A stretch of 64,000 nt of DNA from Nocardia bhagyanarayanae (GCF_006716565.1 NZ_VFPG01000001.1:3596001-3660000); one strand, 5' to 3'; shown: positions 1 to 8,398, counted from the first letter of the stretch. Translations and numbers: made by a program. The notes: a model not told the origin generated them from the sequence alone.

Positions 1-211
1 CCCTCTCGGTCGCGGTCTGAGGGGGCATCTCTGCCGAACGGGGTGTCGGTTCGAGCTGCCATGCCGGTAGCGGTCCGGATCAGGGACTGGAACACGACTC
101 CAACCGCGACGCAACCCATCGACGCCCCTTCGACTCCGATGGCCCCAAATCGATGTCCTCGTGCCGCTGGCGCAGCCGCCGAATGCGCTCGAGCTGAGCC
201 CCGAGGCGGTC
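1..211. other. Window edge, no supported gene
   Basis: Short open frames exist on both strands here, but none has a recognisable domain together with a start and a ribosome binding site. On the minus strand the frame of the DUF1990 gene stays open for about 40 codons past its TAA stop, but no start codon falls in that extension, so it is probably untranslated. Confidence 0.5.
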
Positions 212-730
212 TTAGGGCCTCGTCGGGAGGGTGGCCAGGTAGCGGCCCGCCATGACGCGCTGCATGAGGCGGGACACTGGGCCGCCGAGTTTGGTGTACC
301 AGGATGCGGGGCGGGAGAAGGCCGTGATCAAGCCGTGGACCGAGTCGTCGGTGGGGTCGTACTCCACCGCGAACAGTTCCTCGCCGATCTCGGGGTGGCC
401 GGGCAGCGTGCCGTAGGCGAAACCGCGCCGGTTCTCGTCCTCGAGCACGTACACCACGCGGCAGGGCGCCACGAGGGCGATCGGACCGATTCCGAGTCGC
501 ACGGTGAGCGCCGTGCCGGGCTCGGCCGTCGGCGTGCTCGCGTGCCCGAAGATGCCGACGCCCTTCTGCATTCGGTACGCGAGGATTTCCGCCCCGGCCC
601 GCTCGAACAGTTCCCGGCCGGTGCCGAGCCGCCGCCGCAAGCGGAAGCGGTGGTAGCCCTCCGGAAGTTCGCCCCTGGTAGCGCCGATCTCCCGATAGGT
701 GAACCACGGACCACCGAGTTCGTTCTCCAT
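212..730 (-). CDS. DUF1990 family protein
   Basis: This 172-residue protein has the length and landmarks of the DUF1990 family: the early IGATRGELPEGYH stretch, the central PCRVVYVLEDE and FAYGTLPGHPEIGEE segments, and the C-terminal TAFSRPASWYTKLGGP block. No signal peptide or membrane segment is seen, so it is probably cytoplasmic. The biochemical role of the family is not established; the fold is thought to be START/SRPBCC-like. It starts at an ATG and is the last gene of a minus-strand run behind the M23 peptidase. Its first 400 bases or so lie under the open 3' extension of the peptidase frame, in a different phase. Identity is secure at family level only. Confidence 0.85.
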   Translation of the reverse strand: MENELGGPWFTYREIGATRGELPEGYHRFRLRRRLGTGRELFERAGAEILAYRMQKGVGIFGHASTPTAEPGTALTVRLGIGPIALVAPCRVVYVLEDENRRGFAYGTLPGHPEIGEELFAVEYDPTDDSVHGLITAFSRPASWYTKLGGPVSRLMQRVMAGRYLATLPTRP

Positions 731-1374
731 ACCTCGATCATGGTCCGCATCCGGACGCTTAGGAAGCGACGCGTGCCGTGCGCTCCCTCACCGCCAGACC
801 ATTGCCAGGCAACTCGGTACATATCGTGCACCACCCCTTCGGAGGTGGCGCTTCCGACCGGCCGCGCACCCGGACCCGTTTCGACCGGCTCGAGGCGCAG
901 CGGCGCGAAGTGCACCAGGCCGAGCGGATCGAGATATTCCGGGCGTCCGCGCCGTCCCGCTTCCCGGCGCAGACCCCAGTGCAGACAGGCGGGAGCAGCG
1001 CAGTCCGCGTGACCTTCCTCGAGCGTGCCGATCGGAGTGCCACGTGCCACCCGCGCTCCGACCGAGACCCGCGCTCGAACGGGCTCGTAGGTCGTGCGCA
1101 GCCCGCCCGGGTGGTCGATCGATACGACTGGTTTGCCCGCCACTTCACCGGCGAACACGACGATGCCCGCTCCCGCCGCGACCACCGTCTGGCCCGGCGT
1201 CCCGGCCAGATCGACACCACGATGGCCGGGCAGCCAGTCCTGGGCAGGCCGGTCGAACCGTCGCTCCACCGTGGGACGGGGCCGCAGCGGCCAGCCGAAC
1301 TCACCGCCGGGTGCGGCCGCCGCCGTGGCCCCTTCGCAGGCCGCGAGCAGGACCGCGACCAACGCCAGCAGCAC
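328..1374 (-). CDS. Secreted M23 family (LytM-like) peptidase domain protein, 3' end uncertain
   Basis: The M23 fold is visible as GHRGVDLAGTPGQ (zinc-binding HxxxD), the barrel segment GAGIVVFAGEVAGKPVVSIDH and a terminal CLHWGLR block. It resembles M. tuberculosis Rv2891, which also lies upstream of and divergent from rpsB. The GTG at 1374 gives a hydrophobic N-terminus ending in an LAAC lipobox, but few positive charges precede it. An alternative GTG at 1548 overlaps the stop of the gene behind it and would add 58 residues. Two oddities stand out. The usual HxH motif reads CLH, so its first His is missing. Homology ends near position 880, yet the frame has no stop until 328, running into the DUF1990 gene in another phase. 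A frameshift near 760-880 is possible. Confidence 0.7.
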   Translation of the reverse strand: MLLALVAVLLAACEGATAAAAPGGEFGWPLRPRPTVERRFDRPAQDWLPGHRGVDLAGTPGQTVVAAGAGIVVFAGEVAGKPVVSIDHPGGLRTTYEPVRARVSVGARVARGTPIGTLEEGHADCAAPACLHWGLRREAGRRGRPEYLDPLGLVHFAPLRLEPVETGPGARPVGSATSEGVVHDMYRVAWQWSGGEGAHGTRRFLSVRMRTMIEVWRTNSVVRGSPIGRSALPGANFRRATTASACGGGSAPAGNCSSGPGRKSSRTECRRASASSGTRARRRPSPARRSPCDSESVRSPSWRPAAWCTCSRTRTGAVSPTARCPATPRSARNCSRWSTTPPTTRSTA

Positions 1375-1547
1375 CGGCGATCTTGCCGCTCGCCGCAGCC
1401 GGGTATCGCAACACCTGCTGCGGCAGCCCGACCTCGTCCGTTCCAGCCGCTGCTCTATGAACCGCGTGTCGGCTGCGGTCCTCGATGCGCCTGAAACGCG
1501 GACCTCGCTGTCGCGGCGCAGGGTCGACTCGCCCGGTGTCACGGTCA

Positions 1548-2066
1548 CTACCGCGGCACCGAGGAAGCCGAACCGCCGGGGATCTCGGCCGAGGCAGGCG
1601 CCGCGCGAAACGTCTCGGATGTCGGCGCCACGGGCAGCGGTGACGATATGTCTCGGGGGCGAATGGACAGACAAACCGATCCGACGCACGCGTCGGGAGC
1701 GGATCCCGGTCGGCCGCCTGGCACGCGCAGCGGAAGTGGCGCGAGCTGACGGAAAGGCAGATTCCGCGCCCGTGGCGGCAGACAGACCGAACCGAAGCAA
1801 AGGTGGTCGGGCACAGCGCCCGGCGTACGCCTCGGCGCATCCCGCGCCACATCCGATGGACACCGGATGTCCCAGCAGTCCACGACGGGATCGGAGGCCG
1901 TCGGCGCGCCCGGTGCGTCTCGCACGCGATCGGCGAAGCACGTCGTTGCCGAACACTCGGGACCCGCAGGCGGCCGAGCGTCGGCCGTCGCAGGCCACCC
2001 CACGCACAGCGCGAGCACGAACAGCAACGGCAGGATCACGGTGATCGAGAGGGAAAGTCGGTGCAT
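1548..2066 (-). CDS. Secreted protein with a repeated C-x4-C motif, function unknown
   Basis: The ATG at 2066 has a GAAGG ribosome binding site 8 bases upstream and begins a typical signal peptide (MHRLSLSITVILPLLFVLAL..., AxA-type cleavage near residue 30). The mature part of about 140 residues carries four C-x4-C pairs, at residues 38/43, 64/69, 90/95 and 127/132; the first three are exactly 26 residues apart. Each pair is followed by a related R-x-R-(D/N) or A-R-D stretch, so this is a degenerate tandem repeat. I recognise no family. The stop overlaps a GTG in the M23 frame, suggesting co-transcription with the peptidase. Disulfide-stabilised export is inferred from the paired cysteines. 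Confidence 0.6.
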   Translation of the reverse strand: MHRLSLSITVILPLLFVLALCVGWPATADARPPAGPECSATTCFADRVRDAPGAPTASDPVVDCWDIRCPSDVARDAPRRTPGAVPDHLCFGSVCLPPRARNLPFRQLAPLPLRVPGGRPGSAPDACVGSVCLSIRPRDISSPLPVAPTSETFRAAPASAEIPGGSASSVPR

Positions 2067-2173
2067 GCACTCGACCTTCGCCCGACCCGTGTCGGCGGAA
2101 CATCCCCGATTCGGCGAGTGTGGACAACTTCCCGACCTGTGGAAACCGCCCGTTTCTCCTGGTAACAACCTCG

Positions 2174-2209
2174 CGACCAGGCGATTTAGGTGAGGGACGT
2201 ACCTGGTCG
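2174..2209. promoter_or_regulatory. Inverted repeat in the divergent region before rpsB
   Basis: Perfect 8-bp arms CGACCAGG (2174-2181) and CCTGGTCG (2202-2209) are separated by 20 bases. The element lies 108 bases upstream of the secreted Cys-repeat gene and about 250 bases upstream of rpsB. A -10-like TAGACT follows at 2210-2215. An operator or promoter dyad is possible; nothing shows which gene it serves. Confidence 0.35.
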
Positions 2210-2360
2210 TAGACTGATCGAGCGGTCTGTGCCCGGCACGGACCGACTTCGCGCGCCACCCGTGCTTGTTCGTAGCGGCGCCGTTCGAACCTCAGCTCCC
2301 GAATTCCGAGAGTGCTCGTTCGCGGCAGTGCCAGTTGGGAACAGGGAATCGCCGGCTGGT

Positions 2361-2396
2361 CCCGATCGATGAAGCGATCGGGTCCGACGATTCGGA
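2361..2396 (+). promoter_or_regulatory. Tandem hairpins in the rpsB leader
   Basis: Two hairpins lie back to back. The first has an 8-bp perfect stem, CCCGATCG (2361-2368) with CGATCGGG (2375-2382), and a 6-base loop. The second is TCCGA (2383-2387) with TCGGA (2392-2396) and a 4-base loop. They end 65 bases before the rpsB start. No U-tract follows, so leader-based control or RNA stability fits better than a terminator. S2 autoregulation through the leader is known in other bacteria; here it is only inferred. Confidence 0.45.
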
Positions 2397-2461
2397 GGCG
2401 CCAGGGCAGCGGGTCGCCGACCCACTGCGTCAACCGGCAACGAAAGAGAGATACGGGAGCC

Positions 2462-3277
2462 ATGGCTGTCGTAACCATGAAGCAGCTGCTCGACAGCGGC
2501 GCACACTTCGGACACCAGACCCGGCGCTGGAACCCGAAGATGAAGCGGTTCATCTTCACCGACCGCAACGGCATCTACATCATCGACCTGCAGCAGACGC
2601 TGACCTACATCGACAAGGCCTACGAGTTCGTCAAGGAGACCGTCGCCCACGGTGGCACCGTCCTCTTCGTCGGCACCAAGAAGCAGGCCCAGGAGTCGAT
2701 CGCGGCCGAGGCGACTCGCGTCGGGATGCCCTACGTGAACCAGCGTTGGCTGGGCGGCATGCTCACCAACTTCTCCACCGTGCACAAGCGCCTGCAGCGC
2801 CTCAAGGAGCTCGAGGCCATGGAGCAGACCGGTGGCTTCGAGGGTCGCACCAAGAAGGAAATCCTCATGCTCACGCGTGAGATGAACAAGCTGGAGCGGA
2901 CCCTCGGCGGTATCCGCGACATGCAGAAGGTGCCCTCGGCCATCTGGGTCGTCGACACCAACAAGGAGCACATCGCCGTCGGCGAGGCGCGCAAGCTGAA
3001 CATCCCGGTCATCGCGATCCTGGATACCAACTGCGACCCCGACCTGGTCGACTACCCGATCCCGGGTAACGACGACGCGATCCGTTCCGCTGCTCTGCTG
3101 ACCAAGGTCGTCGCCTCCGCGGTGGCCGAGGGCGTGCAGGCGCGGGCCGGTATCGCCTCCGGTGACGAGAAGCCGGAAGCCGGTGCGGGCGAGCCGCTCG
3201 CCGAGTGGGAGCAGGAGCTGCTTGCGCAGGCCGCCCCCGCCGCCGAGCCCACCGCCGAGACCCCGGCCGAGGCCTGA
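2462..3277 (+). CDS. rpsB: 30S ribosomal protein S2
   Basis: The 271-residue protein begins [19 protein letters not shown] and contains the S2 signatures [11 protein letters not shown], the [13 protein letters not shown] segment, [19 protein letters not shown] and [12 protein letters not shown]. It is a structural protein of the small ribosomal subunit. The C-terminus has an acidic, Ala/Glu-rich tail common in actinobacterial S2. The ATG at 2462 is preceded by GGGAG and by a leader with strong hairpins; a longer open frame upstream lacks S2 homology, so this start is preferred. tsf follows after a large inverted repeat, the usual rpsB-tsf arrangement. Confidence 0.98.
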   Translation: MAVVTMKQLLDSGAHFGHQTRRWNPKMKRFIFTDRNGIYIIDLQQTLTYIDKAYEFVKETVAHGGTVLFVGTKKQAQESIAAEATRVGMPYVNQRWLGGMLTNFSTVHKRLQRLKELEAMEQTGGFEGRTKKEILMLTREMNKLERTLGGIRDMQKVPSAIWVVDTNKEHIAVGEARKLNIPVIAILDTNCDPDLVDYPIPGNDDAIRSAALLTKVVASAVAEGVQARAGIASGDEKPEAGAGEPLAEWEQELLAQAAPAAEPTAETPAEA

Positions 3278-3296
3278 GGCTCGTAACCCGCTGTTC

Positions 3297-3336
3297 CAGC
3301 GGTGATCACCGAGGAATGCCATGGTGATCACCGCTG
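3297..3336 (+). terminator. Long inverted repeat between rpsB and tsf (attenuator or processing hairpin)
   Basis: Perfect 14-bp arms CAGCGGTGATCACC (3297-3310) and GGTGATCACCGCTG (3323-3336) flank a 12-base loop. No U-tract follows. In a two-gene operon this may partly terminate transcription or mark a processing site, setting the S2 to EF-Ts ratio. Confidence 0.6.
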
Positions 3337-3374
3337 CCCAGTAACTGAACTTCTCCAAAGGAGGCTCGCCACCG

Positions 3375-4199
3375 ATGGCGAACTACACCGCTGCCGATGT
3401 GAAGCGGCTCCGGGAGCTGACCGGCTCCGGGATGATGGACTGCAAGAAGGCCCTCGAAGAGACCGACGGTGACTTCGACAAGGCCGTCGAGGTCCTGCGC
3501 ATCAAGGGCGCCAAGGACGTCGGCAAGCGCGCCGAGCGCGCCACCGCCGAGGGTCTGGTCGTCGCGCAGGACGGCGTGCTGATCGAGATCAACTCCGAGA
3601 CCGACTTCGTCGCCAAGAACGACGAGTTCCAGGGTCTGGCCAACCAGATCGTCGCGGCGGCCGCCAAGGCCCGCCCCGCCGACCTGGACGCGCTCAAGGC
3701 CGTCGACCTGGGTGGCAAGACCGCCGACCAGGCCGTGCAGGAGCTCGCCGCGAAGATCGGCGAGAAGCTGGAGCTGCGCCGCGCCGTGTCCTTCGAGGGC
3801 CCGGTCGCGACCTACCTGCACAAGCGCTCCTCGGACCTGCCGCCCGCCGTCGGCGTGCTGGTCGAGTACCAGGGTGAGGGCGAGGCTGCCGCCGAGGCCG
3901 CTCGCGCCGCCGCCATGCAGATCGCCGCGCTGAAGGCCAAGTACGTGACCCGCGACGAGGTTCCGGCCGACGTCGTGGAGAACGAGCGCCGCATCGCCGA
4001 GCAGACCGCTCGCGAGGAGGGCAAGCCCGAGGCCGCGCTGCCGAAGATCACCGAGGGCCGCGTCAACGGCTTCTTCAAGGACGTCGTCCTGCTCGAGCAG
4101 GCGTCGGTCACCGACTCGAAGAAGACCGTCAAGGCCCTGCTGGACGAGGCCGGTGTCACCGTGACCCGCTTCGCGCGGTTCGAGGTCGGCCAGGCCTGA
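3375..4199 (+). CDS. tsf: Translation elongation factor Ts
   Basis: EF-Ts is the guanine nucleotide exchange factor for EF-Tu. The N-terminal UBA-like domain reads [19 protein letters not shown], followed by the family signature TDFVAKN at residues 76-82 and the core exchange domain. Length is 274 residues, normal for actinobacteria. The ATG at 3375 has an excellent AAAGGAGG site at 3357-3364. It follows rpsB after the 14-bp inverted repeat and is closed by a strong GC-rich hairpin. Confidence 0.98.
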   Translation: MANYTAADVKRLRELTGSGMMDCKKALEETDGDFDKAVEVLRIKGAKDVGKRAERATAEGLVVAQDGVLIEINSETDFVAKNDEFQGLANQIVAAAAKARPADLDALKAVDLGGKTADQAVQELAAKIGEKLELRRAVSFEGPVATYLHKRSSDLPPAVGVLVEYQGEGEAAAEAARAAAMQIAALKAKYVTRDEVPADVVENERRIAEQTAREEGKPEAALPKITEGRVNGFFKDVVLLEQASVTDSKKTVKALLDEAGVTVTRFARFEVGQA

Positions 4200-4207
4200 C
4201 AGCCTGC

Positions 4208-4248
4208 GAAGGCCCCTCCTCCGTCCCACCGACAGGGGAGGGGCCTTC
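4208..4248 (+). terminator. Terminator hairpin after tsf
   Basis: Arms GAAGGCCCCTCC (4208-4219) and GGAGGGGCCTTC (4237-4248) form a perfect 12-bp stem 8 bases past the tsf stop. There is little U-tract, as is common in high-GC actinobacteria. Confidence 0.8.
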
Positions 4249-4411
4249 TGCTGTCCGCGTCCGGCCGCGACGCGGCGGCATCGACCGGCCCCATTTCCCG
4301 ACGCGAGCGCGGTGTCGGAGGGGGTCTTCTGCGGTCGCCGAAACCGAGTAGGGCAGGATAGTGACCGCCTTGTGTTGCGGGATCGCAAACCTATCCGCTT
4401 TACCCCTGATG

Positions 4412-4427
4412 TCTCAGCATGCTGAGA
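4412..4427. promoter_or_regulatory. 16-nt palindrome upstream of pyrH
   Basis: The perfect palindrome TCTCAGCATGCTGAGA sits 31 bases before the pyrH start, within a 200-base gap that probably holds the pyrH promoter. Its position would place a bound protein on the transcript start or early leader. No cognate regulator is adjacent. Confidence 0.4.
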
Positions 4428-4458
4428 ACACCACCATCGCCGAAGGAGAAGAGCACCG

Positions 4459-5187
4459 ATGACGGACCCGGGGACCGAACGCCCAGGATATCGCCGGGTA
4501 CTTCTCAAACTGGGTGGCGAGATGTTCGGCGGCGGCAAGGTCGGCCTCGACCCGGACGTCGTGCAGACCGTCGCCGAGCAGATCGCCGAGGTCGTCGCGA
4601 CCGGCGTGCAGGTGGCCGTGGTCATCGGCGGCGGCAACTTCTTCCGCGGCGCCGAGCTGGAGGAGCGTGGCATGGAGCGGGCCCGCTCCGACTACATGGG
4701 CATGCTCGGCACCGTGATGAACAGCCTTGCGCTGCAAGACTTTCTGCAGAAGCAGGGAATCGACACCCGGGTGCAGACCGCGATCACGATGGGCCAGGTC
4801 GCGGAGCCGTACCTGCCGCTGCGCGCCAAGCGCCACCTGGAGAAGGGCCGAGTCGTCATTTTCGGCGCGGGCATGGGCATGCCGTACTTCTCCACCGACA
4901 CCACCGCGGCCCAGCGGGCCCTGGAGATCGGCGCCGACGTGGTGCTGATGGCCAAGGCGGTCGACGGCGTCTTCACCGCGGACCCCCGGGTCGACGCGAC
5001 CGCGACGATGTACACCGAGATCACGCACAAAGAGGCCATCGAGCGCGACCTGAAGGTCGCGGACGCCACGGCTTTCAGCCTGTGTATGGACAACCAGATG
5101 CCCATCCTGGTGTTCAATCTGTTGACGAAGGGCAATATCGCCCGAGCGGTCGCCGGTGAGAAGATCGGCACATTGGTTCGGTCCTGA
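4459..5187 (+). CDS. pyrH: Uridylate kinase (UMP kinase)
   Basis: UMP kinase phosphorylates UMP to UDP in pyrimidine nucleotide synthesis. The 242-residue sequence has the amino-acid-kinase fold motifs [11 protein letters not shown] near the N-terminus, GGGNFFRG at 57-64, the [11 protein letters not shown] nucleotide segment and the C-terminal [11 protein letters not shown] strand. The ATG at 4459 has a GAAGGAGAAGAG purine-rich site. frr follows after about 50 bases, the standard pyrH-frr pair. Confidence 0.97.
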   Translation: MTDPGTERPGYRRVLLKLGGEMFGGGKVGLDPDVVQTVAEQIAEVVATGVQVAVVIGGGNFFRGAELEERGMERARSDYMGMLGTVMNSLALQDFLQKQGIDTRVQTAITMGQVAEPYLPLRAKRHLEKGRVVIFGAGMGMPYFSTDTTAAQRALEIGADVVLMAKAVDGVFTADPRVDATATMYTEITHKEAIERDLKVADATAFSLCMDNQMPILVFNLLTKGNIARAVAGEKIGTLVRS

Positions 5188-5237
5188 CACCGCGACCCGC
5201 GGATCATGACGATGACGACGCTGTGGAGGAAACGGTC

Positions 5238-5795
5238 GTGATTGAAGAAGCGCTCTTCGACGCCGAGGAGAAGATGGAGAAGGCCGTCTCGGTGGCGAAG
5301 GACGATCTCGGGACCATCCGCACCGGACGCGCGAATCCGGGCATGTTCTCCCGGGTCGTCGTGGACTACTACGGATCGCCCACCCCGGTCACCCAGATGT
5401 CCAGCATCACGGTGCCCGAGCCGCGGATGGTGGTGATCAAGCCCTACGAGGCCGGGCAGCTAGGTGCGATCGAGACCGCGATCCGCAACTCGGATCTCGG
5501 TGTCAACCCCACCAACAACGGGGACATCCTGCGCATCTCCATCCCGCAGCTCACCGAGGAACGCCGCCGCGAGCTGGTCAAGCAGGCCAAGAGCAAGGGC
5601 GAGGACGCCAAGGTCGCGATTCGCAACGTGCGCCGCAAGGCCATGGACGAACTCTCGCGCATCCAGAAGGATGGCGAGGCGGGTGAGGACGAGGTCGGGC
5701 GCGCCGAGAAGGAGCTCGACAAGACCACCGCCAAATATGTGAACAGCATCGACGAGCTGGTCAAGCACAAGGAAGCCGAACTGCTCGAGGTCTGA
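5238..5795 (+). CDS. frr: Ribosome recycling factor
   Basis: This protein splits post-termination ribosomes together with EF-G. The 185-residue form starting at GTG 5238 matches the mycobacterial length and N-terminus ([16 protein letters not shown]). An in-frame GTG at 5223 is rejected because the ribosome binding site GGAGG (5225-5229) lies between the two, 8 bases before 5238. Conserved blocks [30 protein letters not shown] and [11 protein letters not shown] are intact. It is followed by cdsA. Confidence 0.97.
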   Translation: MIEEALFDAEEKMEKAVSVAKDDLGTIRTGRANPGMFSRVVVDYYGSPTPVTQMSSITVPEPRMVVIKPYEAGQLGAIETAIRNSDLGVNPTNNGDILRISIPQLTEERRRELVKQAKSKGEDAKVAIRNVRRKAMDELSRIQKDGEAGEDEVGRAEKELDKTTAKYVNSIDELVKHKEAELLEV

Positions 5796-5840
5796 CGGCA
5801 GATCCGAGGGCCCGCACGGGCGGGGGACGAGGAACAACGA

Positions 5841-6836
5841 GTGAGCGACGGGACAATCGTGGCCGACAATGCCGCCGCAACGGGTGCGGCCGAGGAGCCG
5901 ACCCCGGGGAGCGGCGCCCCCGCAGACACCCCGGGCCAATCGGGTGACTACACGGCCGGACAGTTCCCCGAGCATCCCGTTCCCGCCGAACCCGTTGTCC
6001 CGGCGCCCGCCGCCGCGACGTCGCGAGCGGGCCGAAACCTACCCGCCGCGCTCGCGGTCGGCTTGGGGCTCGGCCTCTCGCTCATCGCGATCCTGCTGTT
6101 CGCGCCTCTGGTGTTCATCCCGGTCGCCGCGGCGGGTGTCGGCGTGGCGACTTGGGAGGTGGCCAAGCGGCTGCGTGAGGCCGACGTGCTCGTCCCGCGG
6201 ATTCCGCTGATCGTCGGCGGTCAGGCGGTGTTCTGGCTCGGCTGGCCGTGGGGCGCGAGCGGTGTCGCGGGCGCGTTCGCGGCCACCGCGCTGACCTGCA
6301 TGGTGTGGCGTTTGTTCGACCATGGTCTGCAGACCGCGCCGCGGAACTTCCTGCGCGACACGGCGATCGCGGTCTTCACCCTCGCGTGGGTTCCGTTGCT
6401 CGCGTCCTTCGCCACGCTGCTGCTGCTCGAGCCCGACGGCAACCTGCGGGTGCTGACCTTCATGATCCTGGTGGTCTGCTCCGACGTGGGCGGCTATGTG
6501 GCGGGTGTGCTGTTCGGCAAGCATCCGATGGTTCCGTCGATCAGTCCGAAGAAATCCTGGGAGGGTTTCGGCGGCTCGCTGGTGTTCAGCGTCATCGGCG
6601 GTCTGCTGACGGTCACCCTGCTGCTGGACGCCAATTCGATGATCGGCGTGGTGCTCGGTGTGGGGCTTGTGCTGGTCGCGACCGTCGGTGATCTGATCGA
6701 ATCGCAGATCAAGCGAGAACTCGGCATCAAGGACATGGGCACCCTGTTGCCCGGGCACGGCGGCATCATGGACCGGCTCGACTCGATGCTGCCGTCCGCG
6801 TTCGTCTCCTGGCTGGTGCTGAGCACGCTGCTCTGA
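5841..6836 (+). CDS. cdsA: Phosphatidate cytidylyltransferase (CDP-diglyceride synthase)
   Basis: This inner-membrane enzyme makes CDP-diacylglycerol from phosphatidate and CTP, the precursor of phosphatidylinositol, phosphatidylglycerol and cardiolipin. After a Pro/Ala-rich cytoplasmic N-terminus of about 65 residues, multiple hydrophobic helices follow. The C-terminal family signature is complete (SQIKRELGIKD then LLPGHGGIMDRLD). The GTG start at 5841 has GAGGAA upstream. It is the last gene of the pyrH-frr-cdsA run, as in M. tuberculosis. Confidence 0.95.
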   Translation: MSDGTIVADNAAATGAAEEPTPGSGAPADTPGQSGDYTAGQFPEHPVPAEPVVPAPAAATSRAGRNLPAALAVGLGLGLSLIAILLFAPLVFIPVAAAGVGVATWEVAKRLREADVLVPRIPLIVGGQAVFWLGWPWGASGVAGAFAATALTCMVWRLFDHGLQTAPRNFLRDTAIAVFTLAWVPLLASFATLLLLEPDGNLRVLTFMILVVCSDVGGYVAGVLFGKHPMVPSISPKKSWEGFGGSLVFSVIGGLLTVTLLLDANSMIGVVLGVGLVLVATVGDLIESQIKRELGIKDMGTLLPGHGGIMDRLDSMLPSAFVSWLVLSTLL

Positions 6837-6905
6837 TCGGCCGGTCCCCGGACGACATGCCGCCAAATCCCGGCGACCGCGAGAGCGATCGTCCATGATC
6901 GAGGC

Positions 6906-7274
6906 ATGTCCACGAATGCCGAGCACGAGCCCGAGGCGAGCCGGCGCGACAAGCCGACCGTCCCGCCGACCACGCCGCCGCGTACTCCACCGTCGCCGCC
7001 CGCGACCAAGCCCCCGATGACGGGCGCAAAACCCTCGATCTCCTCGCGGACCGGCTACGCCTGGGTGGGGCTGGTGGCGGGCACGCTGATCATGATCCTG
7101 CTGCTCATCTTCATCCTGCAGAACTTGCAGACCGTCGAGGTCAGCATGTTCTTCTGGAACTTCCACCTCCCGCTCGGCGTCGCCGTGCTGCTCTCGGTGA
7201 TCCTCGGGGCACTGGTGATGGCGCTGGTCGGCGGCATGCGCATCATGCAGTTGCGGCGCGCGGCCAAGCGCTGA
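6906..7274 (+). CDS. LapA-domain (DUF1049) small membrane protein
   Basis: A Pro/Thr-rich cytoplasmic N-terminus of about 45 residues leads into two membrane helices (VGLVAGTLIMILLLIFILQN and the LPLGVAVLLSVILGALVMAL stretch) joined by VEVSMFFWNF. This is the layout of lipopolysaccharide-assembly A-like (LapA/DUF1049) domains. The protein ends in a short basic tail. Actinobacterial members have no known role; the LPS link comes from Gram-negatives and should not be transferred. Confidence 0.75.
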   Translation: MSTNAEHEPEASRRDKPTVPPTTPPRTPPSPPATKPPMTGAKPSISSRTGYAWVGLVAGTLIMILLLIFILQNLQTVEVSMFFWNFHLPLGVAVLLSVILGALVMALVGGMRIMQLRRAAKR

Positions 7275-7277
7275 GCC

Positions 7278-8222
7278 TCAGGCCGATGCGAATCCGTCCC
7301 CGTTCGGGCGAGCGCCCGATCGGCGCCAGCGCAGCGGGGGCGCCCCGAACTTGCGTTGAAAGGCTCGGCTGAACGCCGCGTCGGAGCGATAGCCGACGTC
7401 GTCGGCGATCCTCGATACCGGCTCGGTGGTGGCGCGCAGCAGGTGCGCGGCGCGATCCAGTCTGCGTTCGGTCAGATAGGCGGCGGGCGGGCTGCCGAGC
7501 AGGCGGGTGAACCGCTCGGCGAAGGACGACCTGGACAGCGCGGCCGTCGCCGCCAGGTCGGTCACCGTCCACGGCCGCCCAGGGTCGCGGTGGATGGCGG
7601 CGAGCACCGGGCCGAGCGCCGGATCCATGGCCGCGGTAAGCCAGCCGGGTGATGCGCTGTTGCCGGCGAACCAGGTGCGCAGGGTGTGGATGAACAGCAG
7701 ATCGAGGATGCGCGAGATCATCACGGCCGCGCCGGGGCTCGCGGCGGTCACCTCTGCGAGCAGCAGCCGCAGGCTGACCGCCAGCCATTCGAGATCGCCG
7801 CGACCCGCCGGAATGTGGACGACAGCGGGCAGCACCGACAGCAAGGGGCCCGCGATCGCTTCTTGAACGGCGAAGGTCCCCGTCACCCAGCGCGGAGTAC
7901 CGGGGTCGGCGAGTTCGTCGTCGGTGCGGAACAAGTCGCTGGGGCGCAGCGGTCGTTCGGGCATGTTCGGATCGGTGTAGAGCGTATGCGCGTCACCACG
8001 GGCCAGCAGCACGAGATCGCCCGGCTCGAGCGTCATCTCGCCGCCGCCTTCGGCGCGCAGCCGCAACTCGCCCTGTTCCACGATGTGCAGCATTCGCACG
8101 CCGCCGGGCACGGTCACGCGGAACGGCGGCGGAGGCGCGCAGCGCAGCACGATGTCGCCGTGCAGACGGACCGCGTCGAGGATTTCCGACAGTGCGTCGA
8201 AGGTCTCGGTACGAGTGAACAA
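7278..8222 (-). CDS. AraC family transcriptional regulator with N-terminal cupin
   Basis: The first 180 residues form a cupin-type ligand-binding domain (GGVRMLHIVEQGELRLRA, LEPGDLVLLARGDAHTL), and the last 100 form a double helix-turn-helix of the AraC family (ATAALSRSSFAERFTRLLG, IADDVGYRSDAAFSRAFQRKFG). Length is 314 residues. The start is a TTG at 8222 with GGAG 9 bases upstream; a stop codon lies in frame just before it. It is divergent from the alpha/beta hydrolase gene at 8399 and probably regulates it in response to a small molecule. Confidence 0.88.
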   Translation of the reverse strand: MFTRTETFDALSEILDAVRLHGDIVLRCAPPPPFRVTVPGGVRMLHIVEQGELRLRAEGGGEMTLEPGDLVLLARGDAHTLYTDPNMPERPLRPSDLFRTDDELADPGTPRWVTGTFAVQEAIAGPLLSVLPAVVHIPAGRGDLEWLAVSLRLLLAEVTAASPGAAVMISRILDLLFIHTLRTWFAGNSASPGWLTAAMDPALGPVLAAIHRDPGRPWTVTDLAATAALSRSSFAERFTRLLGSPPAAYLTERRLDRAAHLLRATTEPVSRIADDVGYRSDAAFSRAFQRKFGAPPLRWRRSGARPNGDGFASA

Positions 8223-8264
8223 CGTGCACTACTCCGGCGTATCGGCAAACAAATTCGGCATTTG

Positions 8265-8281
8265 GAGCATAGCTTTTGCTC
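8265..8281. promoter_or_regulatory. Possible operator between AraC regulator and hydrolase
   Basis: GAGCA (8265-8269) and TGCTC (8277-8281) form a short inverted repeat with a 7-base spacer in the AT-richer part of the divergent intergenic region. It is a weak candidate; AraC proteins more often bind direct repeats. Confidence 0.25.
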
Positions 8282-8398
8282 GCATGTCCGCATACCGTTG
8301 TTCTCGGCCCGCCAGGAACACCAGGCGCCTACAGGTGGCGGCGGGCGATTCCGCGGATGCGTTCGAACCCGACCGATCAATCGAAAGGAATACTCGCG

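Noticed and set aside
328..2574. A single 748-codon minus-strand open frame covering the M23 and Cys-repeat region
   Set aside because: Only the M23 part has homology. The upstream part is the out-of-phase shadow of the secreted Cys-repeat gene, and the length reflects high GC and few stops.
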